Source: Enorma phocaeensis
GTDB taxonomy: Bacteria; Actinomycetota; Coriobacteriia; Coriobacteriales; Coriobacteriaceae
DNA length: 64,000 bases
Direction: 5' to 3'
Assembly (NCBI RefSeq): GCF_016901575.1
Contig: NZ_JACJKQ010000001.1
Location: forward strand, 186,001-250,000
In this document: piece after piece, positions 17,462 to 26,050 of the stretch
Layout: each line of letters begins with the position of its first letter
How positions within the stretch are numbered: the first letter of the stretch is position 1
Program-made: the position numbers and the translations under genes
The notes under the pieces: model-generated
Seen by the model: only the letters and a program-made list of their open reading frames with translations
The model's database searches: none
Told to the model about the DNA's origin: nothing

Positions 17462-20116
17462 ATGAACGGGCCGTATGAGACCGCTGCCGTTCGACCGATC
17501 GACGTCGACGGTCAGTCTTTCATCATCCATCCACTCGACCAAATTCCCGATGCCCAGCGCCTTCCCATTTCGTTGCGCATCTTGCTCGAGAACGTTTTGC
17601 GACGTCTAGGTCATACCCCGGCAGGTGACGCCATGGCGCGGCGCATCGTGCGAGCCGGGCTTGCCGGCAAGCCTGGTGAGGAGATCGAGTTCATGCCCTC
17701 GCGCGTGCTCTTTCAGGATTTCACCGGCGTTCCCGTCTTCGTCGACTTTGCCGCCATGCGTGACGCCGCGCGCGATCGGGGCGCCGATCCATCGCGCGTG
17801 AATCCCCAGATACCCTGCGTGCTGGTCGTGGACCATTCGGTCACCGCGGACATCTCGTCTTGTGCTGATGCGGCGAGGGAGAACGCCCGCATCGAGGCAG
17901 GGCGCAATGCCGAGCGGTTTGCGTTCCTCAAATGGGCGTCCTCGAGCTTTGAAAACGTCCGCATCGTGCCGCCGGGGGTCGGCATCTGCCATCAGCTCAA
18001 TATCGAGAGGTTCTGTGACGTCGTCATGACCTCGCAGGGGGAGGGCGATCTTCCTGAGCTGTATTTTGACTCCCTGGTTGGCACCGATTCCCATACGCCT
18101 ACCGCCAACGGCATGGGCGTGCTCGGGTGGGGCGTAGGTGGCATCGAGGCCGAGGCCGCAGCCCTGGGGCAGCCAATCACCATGACGGTTCCGCCCGTCA
18201 TAGGCGTCCGATTGACAGGCGAGTTGGGGCCTGGCGTCACCGCCATGGATGTTGCCCTCACGTTTGCCGAGACCTTGCGCGGCGCCGGCGTCGTAGGTTC
18301 TCTGGTCGAGTGCTTCGGTGACGGAGTCGCGTCGCTGAGCGTCACGCAGCGCGCAACCATCGCAAACATGTCGCCCGAATATGGCTGCACCGCCACGCTG
18401 TTCCCGCCCGATGAGCGCGTTCTCGAGCAGATGGATGTCTTTGGCCGGGAGCACGGCGTGCGCGCCGTCGCCGAGGCCTATCTGGATGCCCAGGGCATCT
18501 TGGGCTATGACCCCGAGGACGTCGTATATGCTCGCGTCATAGATGTCGACCTTTCGGCCGTGAAGCCGTCGCTGGCGGGACCCTCTCGCCCTCACGACCG
18601 CGTGGACATCGGAAACCTCAAAGGCCGCTTCCGTGACACGCTCGCATCCCATGGCCGGAATCCCGGCGAGGCATTCTCGGCCCATCTTCGTGACGGCGAC
18701 GCGAAGGTCGCGCATGGCGCAATCGCCATCGCCGCCATTACCAGCTGCACCACCGCAACCGATCCTGCCATGATGCTCGCAGCAGGGCTCGTGGCCAGGC
18801 GCGCTTGCGAGCTCGGGTGCGTCGCGCGTCCGTGGGTCAAGCGCATCTTTGCGCCCGGGTCGCATGCCACGACGGACATCCTGGCCCGTGCGGGTTTGAT
18901 CGAACCGCTCGCGAGCCTCGGCTTCTCGGTGTGCGGCTGGGGCTGCATGAGCTGCATCGGCAATTCGGGACCCGTCCTTCCCGGCATGCATGAGATCGCT
19001 GCCGACTGCGAGCTTGCGAGCGTGCTTTCGGGCAACCGCAACTTCGAGGGGCGCATCTCGCCCGACGTCGTCCAGAACTATCTCTGCGCCCCCGCGCTCG
19101 TGGTTGCCTACGCGCTTGCGGGGACCGTTGATATCGACCTCGAGACGGATCCGGTGTGTGACGGAGCGAGCGGGCCGGTATATCTTCGCGACCTGCTTCC
19201 AAGCGTCCAGGAACTCGACCGGCTGTACCGCGACGTCGTGACACCCGACGTATACGCCGCCGGCGAGGACGGGCTCTTCTCGGGAAGCGAGGCCTGGACT
19301 GGGCTGCAGGCCCCTGAAGGCGAGGCGTTTGTGTGGGATGATGCGTCGACCTACGTGCGCAGGCCTCCTTATTTCGACGACGTCAAGCGGCTGGGCGCCC
19401 AGGGAATCACGGGGGCGCGGGCGCTCGTGAGCCTGGGGGACTTCATCACAACCGATCACATTTCTCCCGCCGGCGCGATCCCCGGGGATTCCCCTGCAGC
19501 CGACTATCTGCGCAGCCATGGCGTTGCCGATGCCGACTTCAACTCCTTCGGGTCTCGCCGCGGCAACCATGAGGTCATGATGCGCGGCACGTTTGCCAAC
19601 GTTCGTCTGCAGAACCTGCTTGTTCCGGGAGTCGCGGGGGGCTGGACGCGCGACCTTGTCACGGGAGAGCGCACGTCGATATTCGATGCCGCCATGTCGG
19701 CCCGCAGCGCGCAAATCCCCCTCATCGTTCTCGCGGGACGGATGTACGGTTCCGGATCCTCGCGAGACTGGGCCGCCAAGGGACCGGCGCTGCTCGGGGT
19801 CCGAGCCGTCATCGCCGAGAGCTTTGAGCGCATCCATCGCTCGAACCTCATCGGCATGGGAATCATCCCGCTCGAATTCGTCGAAGGCGAGTCTGCCGCC
19901 TCGCTCGGGCTTGATGGCGAAGAGGCCTTTGATATCGAACCCGTGGATTTTTCCGCAGGGCTCCCCAGTCCGTCATATGCTTTGGTGCATGCCCGCAAGC
20001 GCGACGGAAGCGTGATCGATTTCTCCGTAAGGGTTCGAGTCGACACGCCTACCGAGGGGCTCTATCTCCATCACGGCGGCATCCTTCCGCATGTGCTGGA
20101 CGCGCTCATCAACTAA
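17462..20116 (+). CDS. acnA: Aconitate hydratase (AcnA type)
   Basis: 884 residues with the AcnA domain order: N-terminal FVDFAAMRDAA, VVDHSVTAD, LNIERFC, GTDSHTPTANGMGVLGWGVG, and a C-terminal swivel domain with GSRRGNHEVMMRGTF and GRMYGSGSSRDWA. The three [4Fe-4S] cysteines are predicted at 429, 495 and 498, with AcnA-like spacing. Two flanking sequences are non-standard: SCTTATDP in place of SCTNTSNP and GCMSCIGNSG in place of GCTTCIGNSG. The enzyme interconverts citrate and isocitrate; a related substrate is possible. It starts 8 bases after the ATPase stop with GAGGGGATAG upstream. Confidence 0.9.
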   Translation: MNGPYETAAVRPIDVDGQSFIIHPLDQIPDAQRLPISLRILLENVLRRLGHTPAGDAMARRIVRAGLAGKPGEEIEFMPSRVLFQDFTGVPVFVDFAAMRDAARDRGADPSRVNPQIPCVLVVDHSVTADISSCADAARENARIEAGRNAERFAFLKWASSSFENVRIVPPGVGICHQLNIERFCDVVMTSQGEGDLPELYFDSLVGTDSHTPTANGMGVLGWGVGGIEAEAAALGQPITMTVPPVIGVRLTGELGPGVTAMDVALTFAETLRGAGVVGSLVECFGDGVASLSVTQRATIANMSPEYGCTATLFPPDERVLEQMDVFGREHGVRAVAEAYLDAQGILGYDPEDVVYARVIDVDLSAVKPSLAGPSRPHDRVDIGNLKGRFRDTLASHGRNPGEAFSAHLRDGDAKVAHGAIAIAAITSCTTATDPAMMLAAGLVARRACELGCVARPWVKRIFAPGSHATTDILARAGLIEPLASLGFSVCGWGCMSCIGNSGPVLPGMHEIAADCELASVLSGNRNFEGRISPDVVQNYLCAPALVVAYALAGTVDIDLETDPVCDGASGPVYLRDLLPSVQELDRLYRDVVTPDVYAAGEDGLFSGSEAWTGLQAPEGEAFVWDDASTYVRRPPYFDDVKRLGAQGITGARALVSLGDFITTDHISPAGAIPGDSPAADYLRSHGVADADFNSFGSRRGNHEVMMRGTFANVRLQNLLVPGVAGGWTRDLVTGERTSIFDAAMSARSAQIPLIVLAGRMYGSGSSRDWAAKGPALLGVRAVIAESFERIHRSNLIGMGIIPLEFVEGESAASLGLDGEEAFDIEPVDFSAGLPSPSYALVHARKRDGSVIDFSVRVRVDTPTEGLYLHHGGILPHVLDALIN

Positions 20117-20147
20117 GTTGGCCTGACTTTGCGAGGAAGAGAAGCTT

Positions 20148-21206
20148 GTGATCTGTCCCCACTGCCTAGAGACCATAGATGACGGCTGCACGGTGTGTCC
20201 CAACTGCGGCGGGCTCACCACATCGGGCGCCAGCGTCGGCTTCGTGTTCTGCGACGGATGCGGCGCCCGTCTCTCCCCGCATGACCGGACGTGTCCCAAG
20301 TGCGGTCGCCCCGCGCCGGGCATTCTCTCCACCGAGGCCTCGGCGAGCGATCTTGCTGCAGGGCGCACGGCTAGCTTTCCAAGGCTTACCTCTGACGCCA
20401 TTGAGACCGAGCGCCCCCAGCAAAACGCTTCGGCGCAATCGGTGCTCTCCGATTCGCTCGACCCGTCGGCAACGACGGTGATTCCCGCGCTTGACGACAA
20501 GCCCAAGAAAGACCCCTATCATCGCGGCTTTAAACCATCGCGTGGGCTGATCGCGGGCGTTCTCACCGTCGCGGTGATCGCGGGCGGCGCCGCGTTTGTC
20601 ACGCAGGACCCGCTCGGCGTCATGCCCGGGTTTTATGAATGGGTGAGGACGTCGGCGCGCGAGACGTTCCCCAGCCGGCAGCTTCCAGAGAGCGGTTCGG
20701 TGCCGCAGGGGAGCTCTGACGAGAGGGGAGACACCGAGACCCTCGAGGACTCCACGCTCGGCGACGCCGAGGCTCTCGAGCGCCTGCAGGATCTTTATGA
20801 CCAGGTGGTCTCGTTCAACGACGCCGATCGGCTCGGCGAGGTGATCGACACCTTCAACGGGTCATACCTGCTCTCAGACCTCTCTGCTCGCGAAGAGGCC
20901 TCGAAGAGCGCCTACGAGCTTCGCGACAGCGTCCAGGGCGTCATCGACGAGCTTGACGGCATGAAGCTGGCCGATGGGTCTGCCTATACGGAAGACCTTG
21001 ACCATGTTCGCCAGCTCGCCACGTGGATGTATGAGCGCGTTGACGTGATCTGCGACTGCTGGGACATCTCTTTGTCCTACAGCACGGGGTCCGATGCGCG
21101 CGACCATCAAAACGATATCTTGCAGCCGTTGCGAGAAGCCGGCTCGACGGCACGCGAGCTCTTTGACCAATACGTCTCCGCATGGGCTCCATCGGAGCGC
21201 TCTTAG
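20148..21206 (+). CDS. Zinc-ribbon membrane protein, function unknown
   Basis: 352 residues from a GTG with GAGGAAGAGAAG upstream. Two zinc ribbons occupy the N-terminus (CPHC/CPNC cysteines at 3, 6, 17, 20, and CDGC/CPKC around 35-52). A Ser/Thr-rich linker follows, then one predicted membrane helix at about 132-151, then an extracytoplasmic or lumenal part that is mainly helical and acidic (ALERLQDLYDQVVSFNDADR). Zinc-ribbon plus single-helix proteins are common in this class, but I do not recognise a characterised function. It follows acnA by 31 bases. Confidence 0.75.
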   Translation: MICPHCLETIDDGCTVCPNCGGLTTSGASVGFVFCDGCGARLSPHDRTCPKCGRPAPGILSTEASASDLAAGRTASFPRLTSDAIETERPQQNASAQSVLSDSLDPSATTVIPALDDKPKKDPYHRGFKPSRGLIAGVLTVAVIAGGAAFVTQDPLGVMPGFYEWVRTSARETFPSRQLPESGSVPQGSSDERGDTETLEDSTLGDAEALERLQDLYDQVVSFNDADRLGEVIDTFNGSYLLSDLSAREEASKSAYELRDSVQGVIDELDGMKLADGSAYTEDLDHVRQLATWMYERVDVICDCWDISLSYSTGSDARDHQNDILQPLREAGSTARELFDQYVSAWAPSERS

Positions 21207-21258
21207 TGTCAAGCCTGTAATGCCGCAAGCGGTATGAGTGGTGCATCCTGCCTGTTCT

Positions 21259-21267
21259 TGCTAGAAT
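21259..21267 (+). promoter_or_regulatory. Extended -10 element before the cyclophilin gene
   Basis: TGCTAGAAT matches an extended -10 (TGnTATAAT-like) 32 bases before the ATG at 21300. No strong -35 is seen, as expected for extended -10 promoters. Confidence 0.5.
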
Positions 21268-21299
21268 TGATGCGATTGCATACTTGAGGAAGGACGCCC

Positions 21300-21845
21300 A
21301 TGTTCGGTTTTGGCAGAGAACTCTACACACCCGAGTTTCCCGTCCAGGGGGACGAGGTCGCGGTGATCGACACCACCAAGGGGACGATTCGCGTTCGGCT
21401 TGATGCCGACGGCGCGCCCATCCATGTCGCGAACTTCTGCGAGCTGGCCATCATGGGCTTCTATGACGGCATCAAGTTCCATCGCTATGTTCCCGGCTTT
21501 GTGATCCAGGGTGGAGACCCCAACACGCGCGACATGACGCCCGAGGACGTCGTAGCCGGAAAACCCGGTCCAGACGGCATGCCTGGAACCGGTGGGCCCG
21601 GCTATTGCATCAAGGCCGAGTTTGCGACCAACCCCCGCAACAGCCATGTTGACGGCGCGCTCGCCATGGCGCGCTCCCAGCATCCTGACTCTGCCGGCTC
21701 CCAGTTCTATTTCTGCTTGGGTCCACAGCACGCGCTCGACTCGGGCTATACCGTGTTCGGCACCACTATCGAGGGCCTCGACGTCATCGGCGCGCTGCGT
21801 GTGGGCGATGAGATTCGCCATGTCGAGATCGTACATGAGGCATAG
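21300..21845 (+). CDS. Peptidyl-prolyl cis-trans isomerase, cyclophilin type
   Basis: 181 residues with the cyclophilin core: FYDGIKFHRYVPGFVIQGGD containing the catalytic-site arginine, the ALAMARSQHPDSAGSQFYF segment, and FGTTIEGLDVI. No signal peptide is present, so it should act in the cytoplasm on newly made proteins. A Gly-rich loop (GPDGMPGTGGPGY) is typical of bacterial single-domain cyclophilins. It has its own extended -10 promoter and AGGAAGGA upstream of the ATG. Confidence 0.93.
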   Translation: MFGFGRELYTPEFPVQGDEVAVIDTTKGTIRVRLDADGAPIHVANFCELAIMGFYDGIKFHRYVPGFVIQGGDPNTRDMTPEDVVAGKPGPDGMPGTGGPGYCIKAEFATNPRNSHVDGALAMARSQHPDSAGSQFYFCLGPQHALDSGYTVFGTTIEGLDVIGALRVGDEIRHVEIVHEA

Positions 21846-21866
21846 ACGTCATTTGTTGGAGGATAC

Positions 21867-23300
21867 GTGAACGCTCAGCTGCTTGACCAGGCCCGCGCCG
21901 CCTATCGTGCGGGCGACTACACCACCGCCGCCCAGATGTTCGCAGCGGTGAAAGATCCCTCCGAGGTTCGAGGCGAGGTTGACCATCTTCGTGGCAACGC
22001 GCTCATGAAGCTCGGGCTGTGGAATGACGCCGCTGCCGCCTATGCGCTTGCTCTCGAGGATGCCTCATATGGCAAGAAGGGCGCCTTGCTGACCAACCAG
22101 GGCAAGGCGTATGCCGCCGCCGGCGACCACGACGCGGCCGTCCGCAGCTTCACCGAGGCGATGAAGGACACCACCTACGCAACTCCCTACAAGGCCTATC
22201 TCGGCATGGGCGGGTCCCTGATTGCGCTCGGCCGCGTCGCCGAGGCCGGAACCGCCTATCGTCAGGCCGCCATCGATGGGGCCAATCCCGCACCGGCGGG
22301 CGCGCTCGCTCAGCTCGGCTCCTGCTTCATCAAGCTCGGACGCCCCGGCGACGCCATCGAGTCCTATCGCACCGCGCTCGATTTCGCCACGCCGCGCGAC
22401 GACACCCGCTCCATCAACGCGGGGCTCGGACAGGCCCTGAGCGCCGCCGGCCGTTTCAGCGAGGCGGTGGATGCGTTCACCACGGCGACCTCGGATGGCA
22501 TCTATCAGCTCACGCCCGAGCAGAATGCCGACCTCGCTCGCGCTCAAGACGCCCTCGATAAGGCTTCGGCCCAGCGCGCCATGGCAGCCACCGAGTCGGC
22601 GGGCGTTCCTGACAAGATCGATCCCCTCGACCCGCTCGGCAAGTCCGGCGCCTTCATGCCCGACCCTTCGGACACCGGCTTCTTCACGCTTTCCGAATCC
22701 GAGATGATTCAGCAGGACAAGCGCGAGATGAAGGTGCGCCGTCGTCACCGCCACCTTGGACTCAAGATCTTCCTCGTGATTCTCCTCCTGCTTGTCATCG
22801 CGGCGGCCGGCCTTGGCTTTGCCTACACGCGCGGCCTCGGATTCCCGTCGCAGCAGGATACGCTGACGGGGCTCTTCCAAGCGGTGTCGAGCGGCGAGGA
22901 CACCGACCAGTATCTCGCGTCCGCGCTCACGGATGACGCCAAGGCGATCCTCGTATCGTCAATCCCCGCCGACGCGACCCCCACAATCGATTCCATGGAC
23001 CAGTCCATGACGGAGAGCACGGCCAACGTCTCGGTGCAGCTCTCGCGCGGCGGCACCATGACCTACCGGGTCTCGTTCGTTCGCGCCGACAACCACATCG
23101 GCTGGGTCGTGAGCAACGTGTCCGTCGACTTGGGCGGCGACAGCTCGGCGACCGATACGCAGAGTGATTCGGGCAGCGACTCGACGTCTGACCTCTCGTC
23201 CTCCCTGGAGTCCGACACCTCTGTGGATTCCAGCCTCGACGCAGAGACCGATTCAGACGCCTCCTCGAGTGCGTCCGCTGACGACGCGTCTTCCGAGTAG
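21867..23300 (+). CDS. TPR-repeat protein with single membrane helix
   Basis: 477 residues from a GTG with TTGGAGGA upstream. Residues 1 to about 235 contain roughly six tetratricopeptide-like helical pairs (ARAAYRAGDYTTAAQMF, NQGKAYAAAGDHDAAVRSF, AQLGSCFIKLGRPGDAIESY). A basic stretch precedes a membrane helix at about 295-318 (LKIFLVILLLLVIAAAGLGF), then a domain of about 110 residues and a Ser/Asp-rich C-terminal tail of ~50 residues. TPR units inside and a small domain outside suggest a scaffold linking cytoplasm and envelope. No specific function is recognised. Confidence 0.78.
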   Translation: MNAQLLDQARAAYRAGDYTTAAQMFAAVKDPSEVRGEVDHLRGNALMKLGLWNDAAAAYALALEDASYGKKGALLTNQGKAYAAAGDHDAAVRSFTEAMKDTTYATPYKAYLGMGGSLIALGRVAEAGTAYRQAAIDGANPAPAGALAQLGSCFIKLGRPGDAIESYRTALDFATPRDDTRSINAGLGQALSAAGRFSEAVDAFTTATSDGIYQLTPEQNADLARAQDALDKASAQRAMAATESAGVPDKIDPLDPLGKSGAFMPDPSDTGFFTLSESEMIQQDKREMKVRRRHRHLGLKIFLVILLLLVIAAAGLGFAYTRGLGFPSQQDTLTGLFQAVSSGEDTDQYLASALTDDAKAILVSSIPADATPTIDSMDQSMTESTANVSVQLSRGGTMTYRVSFVRADNHIGWVVSNVSVDLGGDSSATDTQSDSGSDSTSDLSSSLESDTSVDSSLDAETDSDASSSASADDASSE

Positions 23301-23330
23301 GTAGCCACGCATATGGAGTTTGCGGCAAGT

Positions 23331-23368
23331 CCCGGGATGTGACCCTCCCGGGACGTCGCCGTACACTA
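23331..23368 (+). promoter_or_regulatory. Candidate mreB promoter with paired CCCGGG sites
   Basis: GTGACC at 23340-23345 and TACACT at 23363-23368 have a 17-base spacer. Two CCCGGG palindromes (23332-23337 and 23348-23353) form a 9-bp inverted repeat; the second lies in the promoter spacer. The repeat could be an operator dyad or a hairpin ending the upstream TPR gene, although no T-run follows. Confidence 0.4.
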
Positions 23369-23426
23369 CACTTGGACCATTGCGTCTAGTAGCAGCAGAT
23401 CCGATTTGTGAGTTCTGGGAGCTGTC

Positions 23427-24470
23427 TTGTTTTCTTTGATGGATATGTTGTTCGGTCAGTATGGCGGAGACCTTGCCATTGACCTGGGCACTGCGAACAC
23501 GTTGGTCTCGGTGCGCGGGAAGGGCATCGTCATCCGTGAGCCCTCCGTGGTCGCTATCGATAAAAACGACGAGCGTATCCTTGCTGTCGGCATCGAGGCC
23601 AAGCGCATGCTCGGCCGCACCCCTGGCAACATCGTCGCCGTTCGCCCGCTTAAGGACGGCGTCATCGCCGATTTCGATGTGACCGAGGCGATGCTTCGAT
23701 ACTTCATCGACAAGGCGTCTGAGAAGCGTTACCCCTGGACCCCGCGCCCCCGCGTGGTCGTCTGCGTGCCCTCGGGTGTCACCTCCGTCGAGAAGCGCGC
23801 CGTCTTCGAGGCCACCATCCAGGCCGGTGCTCGTCAGGCGTACCTCATTGAGGAGCCCATGGCCGCAGCCATCGGCGCCGACTTGCCGGTCGAGGAGCCC
23901 ACGGGCTCCATGGTCGTCGACATCGGCGGCGGCACCACCGAGGTCGCCGTCATCGCCATGGGCGGCATCGTGGTCTCTCAGTCGATTCGCATTGCTGGCG
24001 ACGAATTCGACCAGGCTATTCTGGCCCATGTCCGCGACGCCTACAATCTCGCCATCGGAGAGCGCACCGCTGAGGACATCAAGATCAAGGTCGGTTCCGC
24101 CGTTCCGCTGAAGGACGAGCTCGATGTCGAGGTCAACGGTCGCGACGTCATCACCGGCCTTCCGAAGACGGTGCGCATCGAGAGCGAGGAGATCCGCCGC
24201 GCGCTTCAAAAGCCGCTCGACGAGATGACGAAGGCGGTCAAGGACGCCCTCGATGCCACGCCTCCCGACCTGGCATCTGACCTTATGTACTACGGCATCC
24301 TGCTGACTGGCGGCGGTGCCCTGTTGCGCGGTCTCGACGTGCGTCTGCGCGATGAGACCGGCGTATCGGTGAACGTGAGCCCCACGGCGCTCGACAACGT
24401 GGTCAACGGCTGCGCTCGTGTGCTCGAGGCCAACGCCTTCGATGGCGGATTCGTACAAAGCAACGCGTAA
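23427..24470 (+). CDS. mreB: Rod shape-determining protein MreB
   Basis: 347 residues, actin-like ATPase that guides lateral wall synthesis. Phosphate-binding loops are visible: AIDLGTANTLV near residue 16, VVDIGGGTTEVAVIA near 165, and LTGGGALLRGLD near 290; IEEPMAAAIGADLPV is also typical. The start is the TTG at 23427 because GGGAG lies 5-6 bases upstream; the next in-frame ATG (23439) would be too far from it. First gene of a shape operon with mreC, mreD, PBP2 and rodA, indicating a rod-shaped cell or at least lateral elongation. Confidence 0.96.
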   Translation: MFSLMDMLFGQYGGDLAIDLGTANTLVSVRGKGIVIREPSVVAIDKNDERILAVGIEAKRMLGRTPGNIVAVRPLKDGVIADFDVTEAMLRYFIDKASEKRYPWTPRPRVVVCVPSGVTSVEKRAVFEATIQAGARQAYLIEEPMAAAIGADLPVEEPTGSMVVDIGGGTTEVAVIAMGGIVVSQSIRIAGDEFDQAILAHVRDAYNLAIGERTAEDIKIKVGSAVPLKDELDVEVNGRDVITGLPKTVRIESEEIRRALQKPLDEMTKAVKDALDATPPDLASDLMYYGILLTGGGALLRGLDVRLRDETGVSVNVSPTALDNVVNGCARVLEANAFDGGFVQSNA

Positions 24471-24485
24471 AGGTAGGTTCGGTCC

Positions 24486-25481
24486 TTGCCGCGGTCTCAG
24501 AAGAAGTACTCCACCGGATATAACAATCGAGGACAATCAACGGGTTTCCGCCCGTTGATTGTTTTATGCATCGCTTCCGTGCTGTTGCTCACGTTCTACA
24601 TTCGTGAGGGCGAATCGGGCCCCATCCATACGGTGCGTGCGGGCGTTACCACCATCACCAGCCCCGCCCGCATGGTCGGCGCCGCCATCGCGACGCCGTT
24701 CAACGGGCTTGGAAACATCTTTGCGAACCTCACCGCATCGCAAGAGACCTTGGACGAGCTTCGCGCGCAGAATGAGGAGCTCACCGCTCAGGTCGCAGAG
24801 CTCTCAGAGGCGCAGGAAACCGCGACGCGCCTCGAGGGGTTGCTCGACCTGCGTTCGACGTACAACCTCCAGTCGACCGCTGCCCGCATCATCGGCATGT
24901 CGAGCGACGCATGGTCTCGGACCGTGACCATCGACAAGGGCTCTCTTGACGGCCTTGCTATCAACATGCCCGTCACCAACTCTGCCGGCGTGATCGGCCA
25001 GATCATCGAGGTTTCCCCGAACACAGCGACCGTCCGTCTTGCCAACGACGAGCAGTCCGGCATCTCTGCTATGGTCCAGAGCACCCGCGCCCAGGGCATG
25101 CTCGAGGGGCAGCCCGACGGGACGCTGAGGCTCGAATACATCTCTGTTGACTCGGATGTTCGCGAGGGGGATATCATCGTCACCTCCGGCATCGGAGGCG
25201 TGTATCCCAAGGGGCTTCCCCTGGGGACGATCACCTCGGTGGAGCGTGCGTCGAACGCGGTCTACTACACCATCGTCGTTCGGTCTGCGGTGAGCACGGA
25301 GAACAACGAAGAGGTGCTTGTGATCACGTCGCTGACCGATGAACAGGCGGCATCCGACGAGGACGTGGCCGAGGCCAACAGTTCGCCCCAAGGTACGACG
25401 CGGGACGCCCAAGACGATACCTCTGATGATGGAAGCGGGGACGCTTCAGCTGACGGAACCGATACGGGAACGGGGGAGTAG
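24486..25481 (+). CDS. mreC: Rod shape-determining protein MreC
   Basis: 331 residues from a TTG with AAAGGTAGG upstream. A short cytoplasmic N-terminus, a membrane helix at about 22-40 (FRPLIVLCIASVLLLTFYI), a coiled coil (LDELRAQNEELTAQVAEL, about 85-115) and the beta-rich periplasmic MreC core (VTIDKGSLDGLAINMPV, VTSGIGGVYPKGLPLGTI). The C-terminal ~45 residues are acidic, Asp/Ser/Thr-rich and probably disordered. MreC bridges MreB with PBP2/RodA outside the membrane. Confidence 0.93.
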   Translation: MPRSQKKYSTGYNNRGQSTGFRPLIVLCIASVLLLTFYIREGESGPIHTVRAGVTTITSPARMVGAAIATPFNGLGNIFANLTASQETLDELRAQNEELTAQVAELSEAQETATRLEGLLDLRSTYNLQSTAARIIGMSSDAWSRTVTIDKGSLDGLAINMPVTNSAGVIGQIIEVSPNTATVRLANDEQSGISAMVQSTRAQGMLEGQPDGTLRLEYISVDSDVREGDIIVTSGIGGVYPKGLPLGTITSVERASNAVYYTIVVRSAVSTENNEEVLVITSLTDEQAASDEDVAEANSSPQGTTRDAQDDTSDDGSGDASADGTDTGTGE

Positions 25482-25492
25482 AAAGGATGGCC

Positions 25493-26041
25493 ATGGATCT
25501 TCATGAAAGTTCGCGGTCCCAGACCTCCCTTGCAGCAGTCACCGTGGTGGCGATTCTCTTGCAGGCGGCTCTTGCCCCGCAGATCTCCCTGTTCGGCGGA
25601 ACCATCAACTTCATGCTCATATTGGCTGCCGTCTACGCCTTCTCCGGCAACGCCTCGCGGGCAGTCATAGCTGGGTTTCTCTGCGGGCTCTTCTATGACC
25701 TAACCGCATCGGTGCCGGTCGGGCTCATGACCCTTTTGCTCACGATAGGCTCGTTCGTGCTTGCGAATTCATCTGCTGCCGCCATCGGCGCATCTTCGCA
25801 GAACACCTATCGTCTGGTTGCGGTCTTTTGCTTTGCCGTGAGCATGGTCTACGGGGTTGCCCTCGTCATCATGGGCATTCAGAGCGACCTTGTTAATTCG
25901 TTGCTAGGCCACGGGCTCTCTACTGCCATTTTGAGCGCGCTGGTCTCCGTTCCCTTTTTCTTGGCTTCCGGCACGTCCGACTCGTCCCGACGCGGCTTTT
26001 CTGTCAAGAGCAAAGGCTCGCGTTTCAAGGGGATCCGTTAA
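25493..26041 (+). CDS. mreD: Rod shape-determining protein MreD
   Basis: 182 residues, hydrophobic, with about five to six membrane helices (LAAVTVVAILLQAALAPQI, FMLILAAVYAFSG, VGLMTLLLTIGSFVLA). Family similarity is modest, as is usual for MreD, and the call rests on size, topology and position between mreC and the PBP2 gene. ATG 25493 is preferred because AAAGGA lies five bases before it; ATG 25487 is in frame but overlaps the ribosome-binding site. Confidence 0.88.
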   Translation: MDLHESSRSQTSLAAVTVVAILLQAALAPQISLFGGTINFMLILAAVYAFSGNASRAVIAGFLCGLFYDLTASVPVGLMTLLLTIGSFVLANSSAAAIGASSQNTYRLVAVFCFAVSMVYGVALVIMGIQSDLVNSLLGHGLSTAILSALVSVPFFLASGTSDSSRRGFSVKSKGSRFKGIR

Positions 26042-26050
26042 GGAGGCGCC

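Noticed and set aside
17606-19837. 743-codon minus-strand frame opposite acnA
   Set aside because: No recognisable domain; exactly antisense to aconitase motifs, so an artefact of codon bias.
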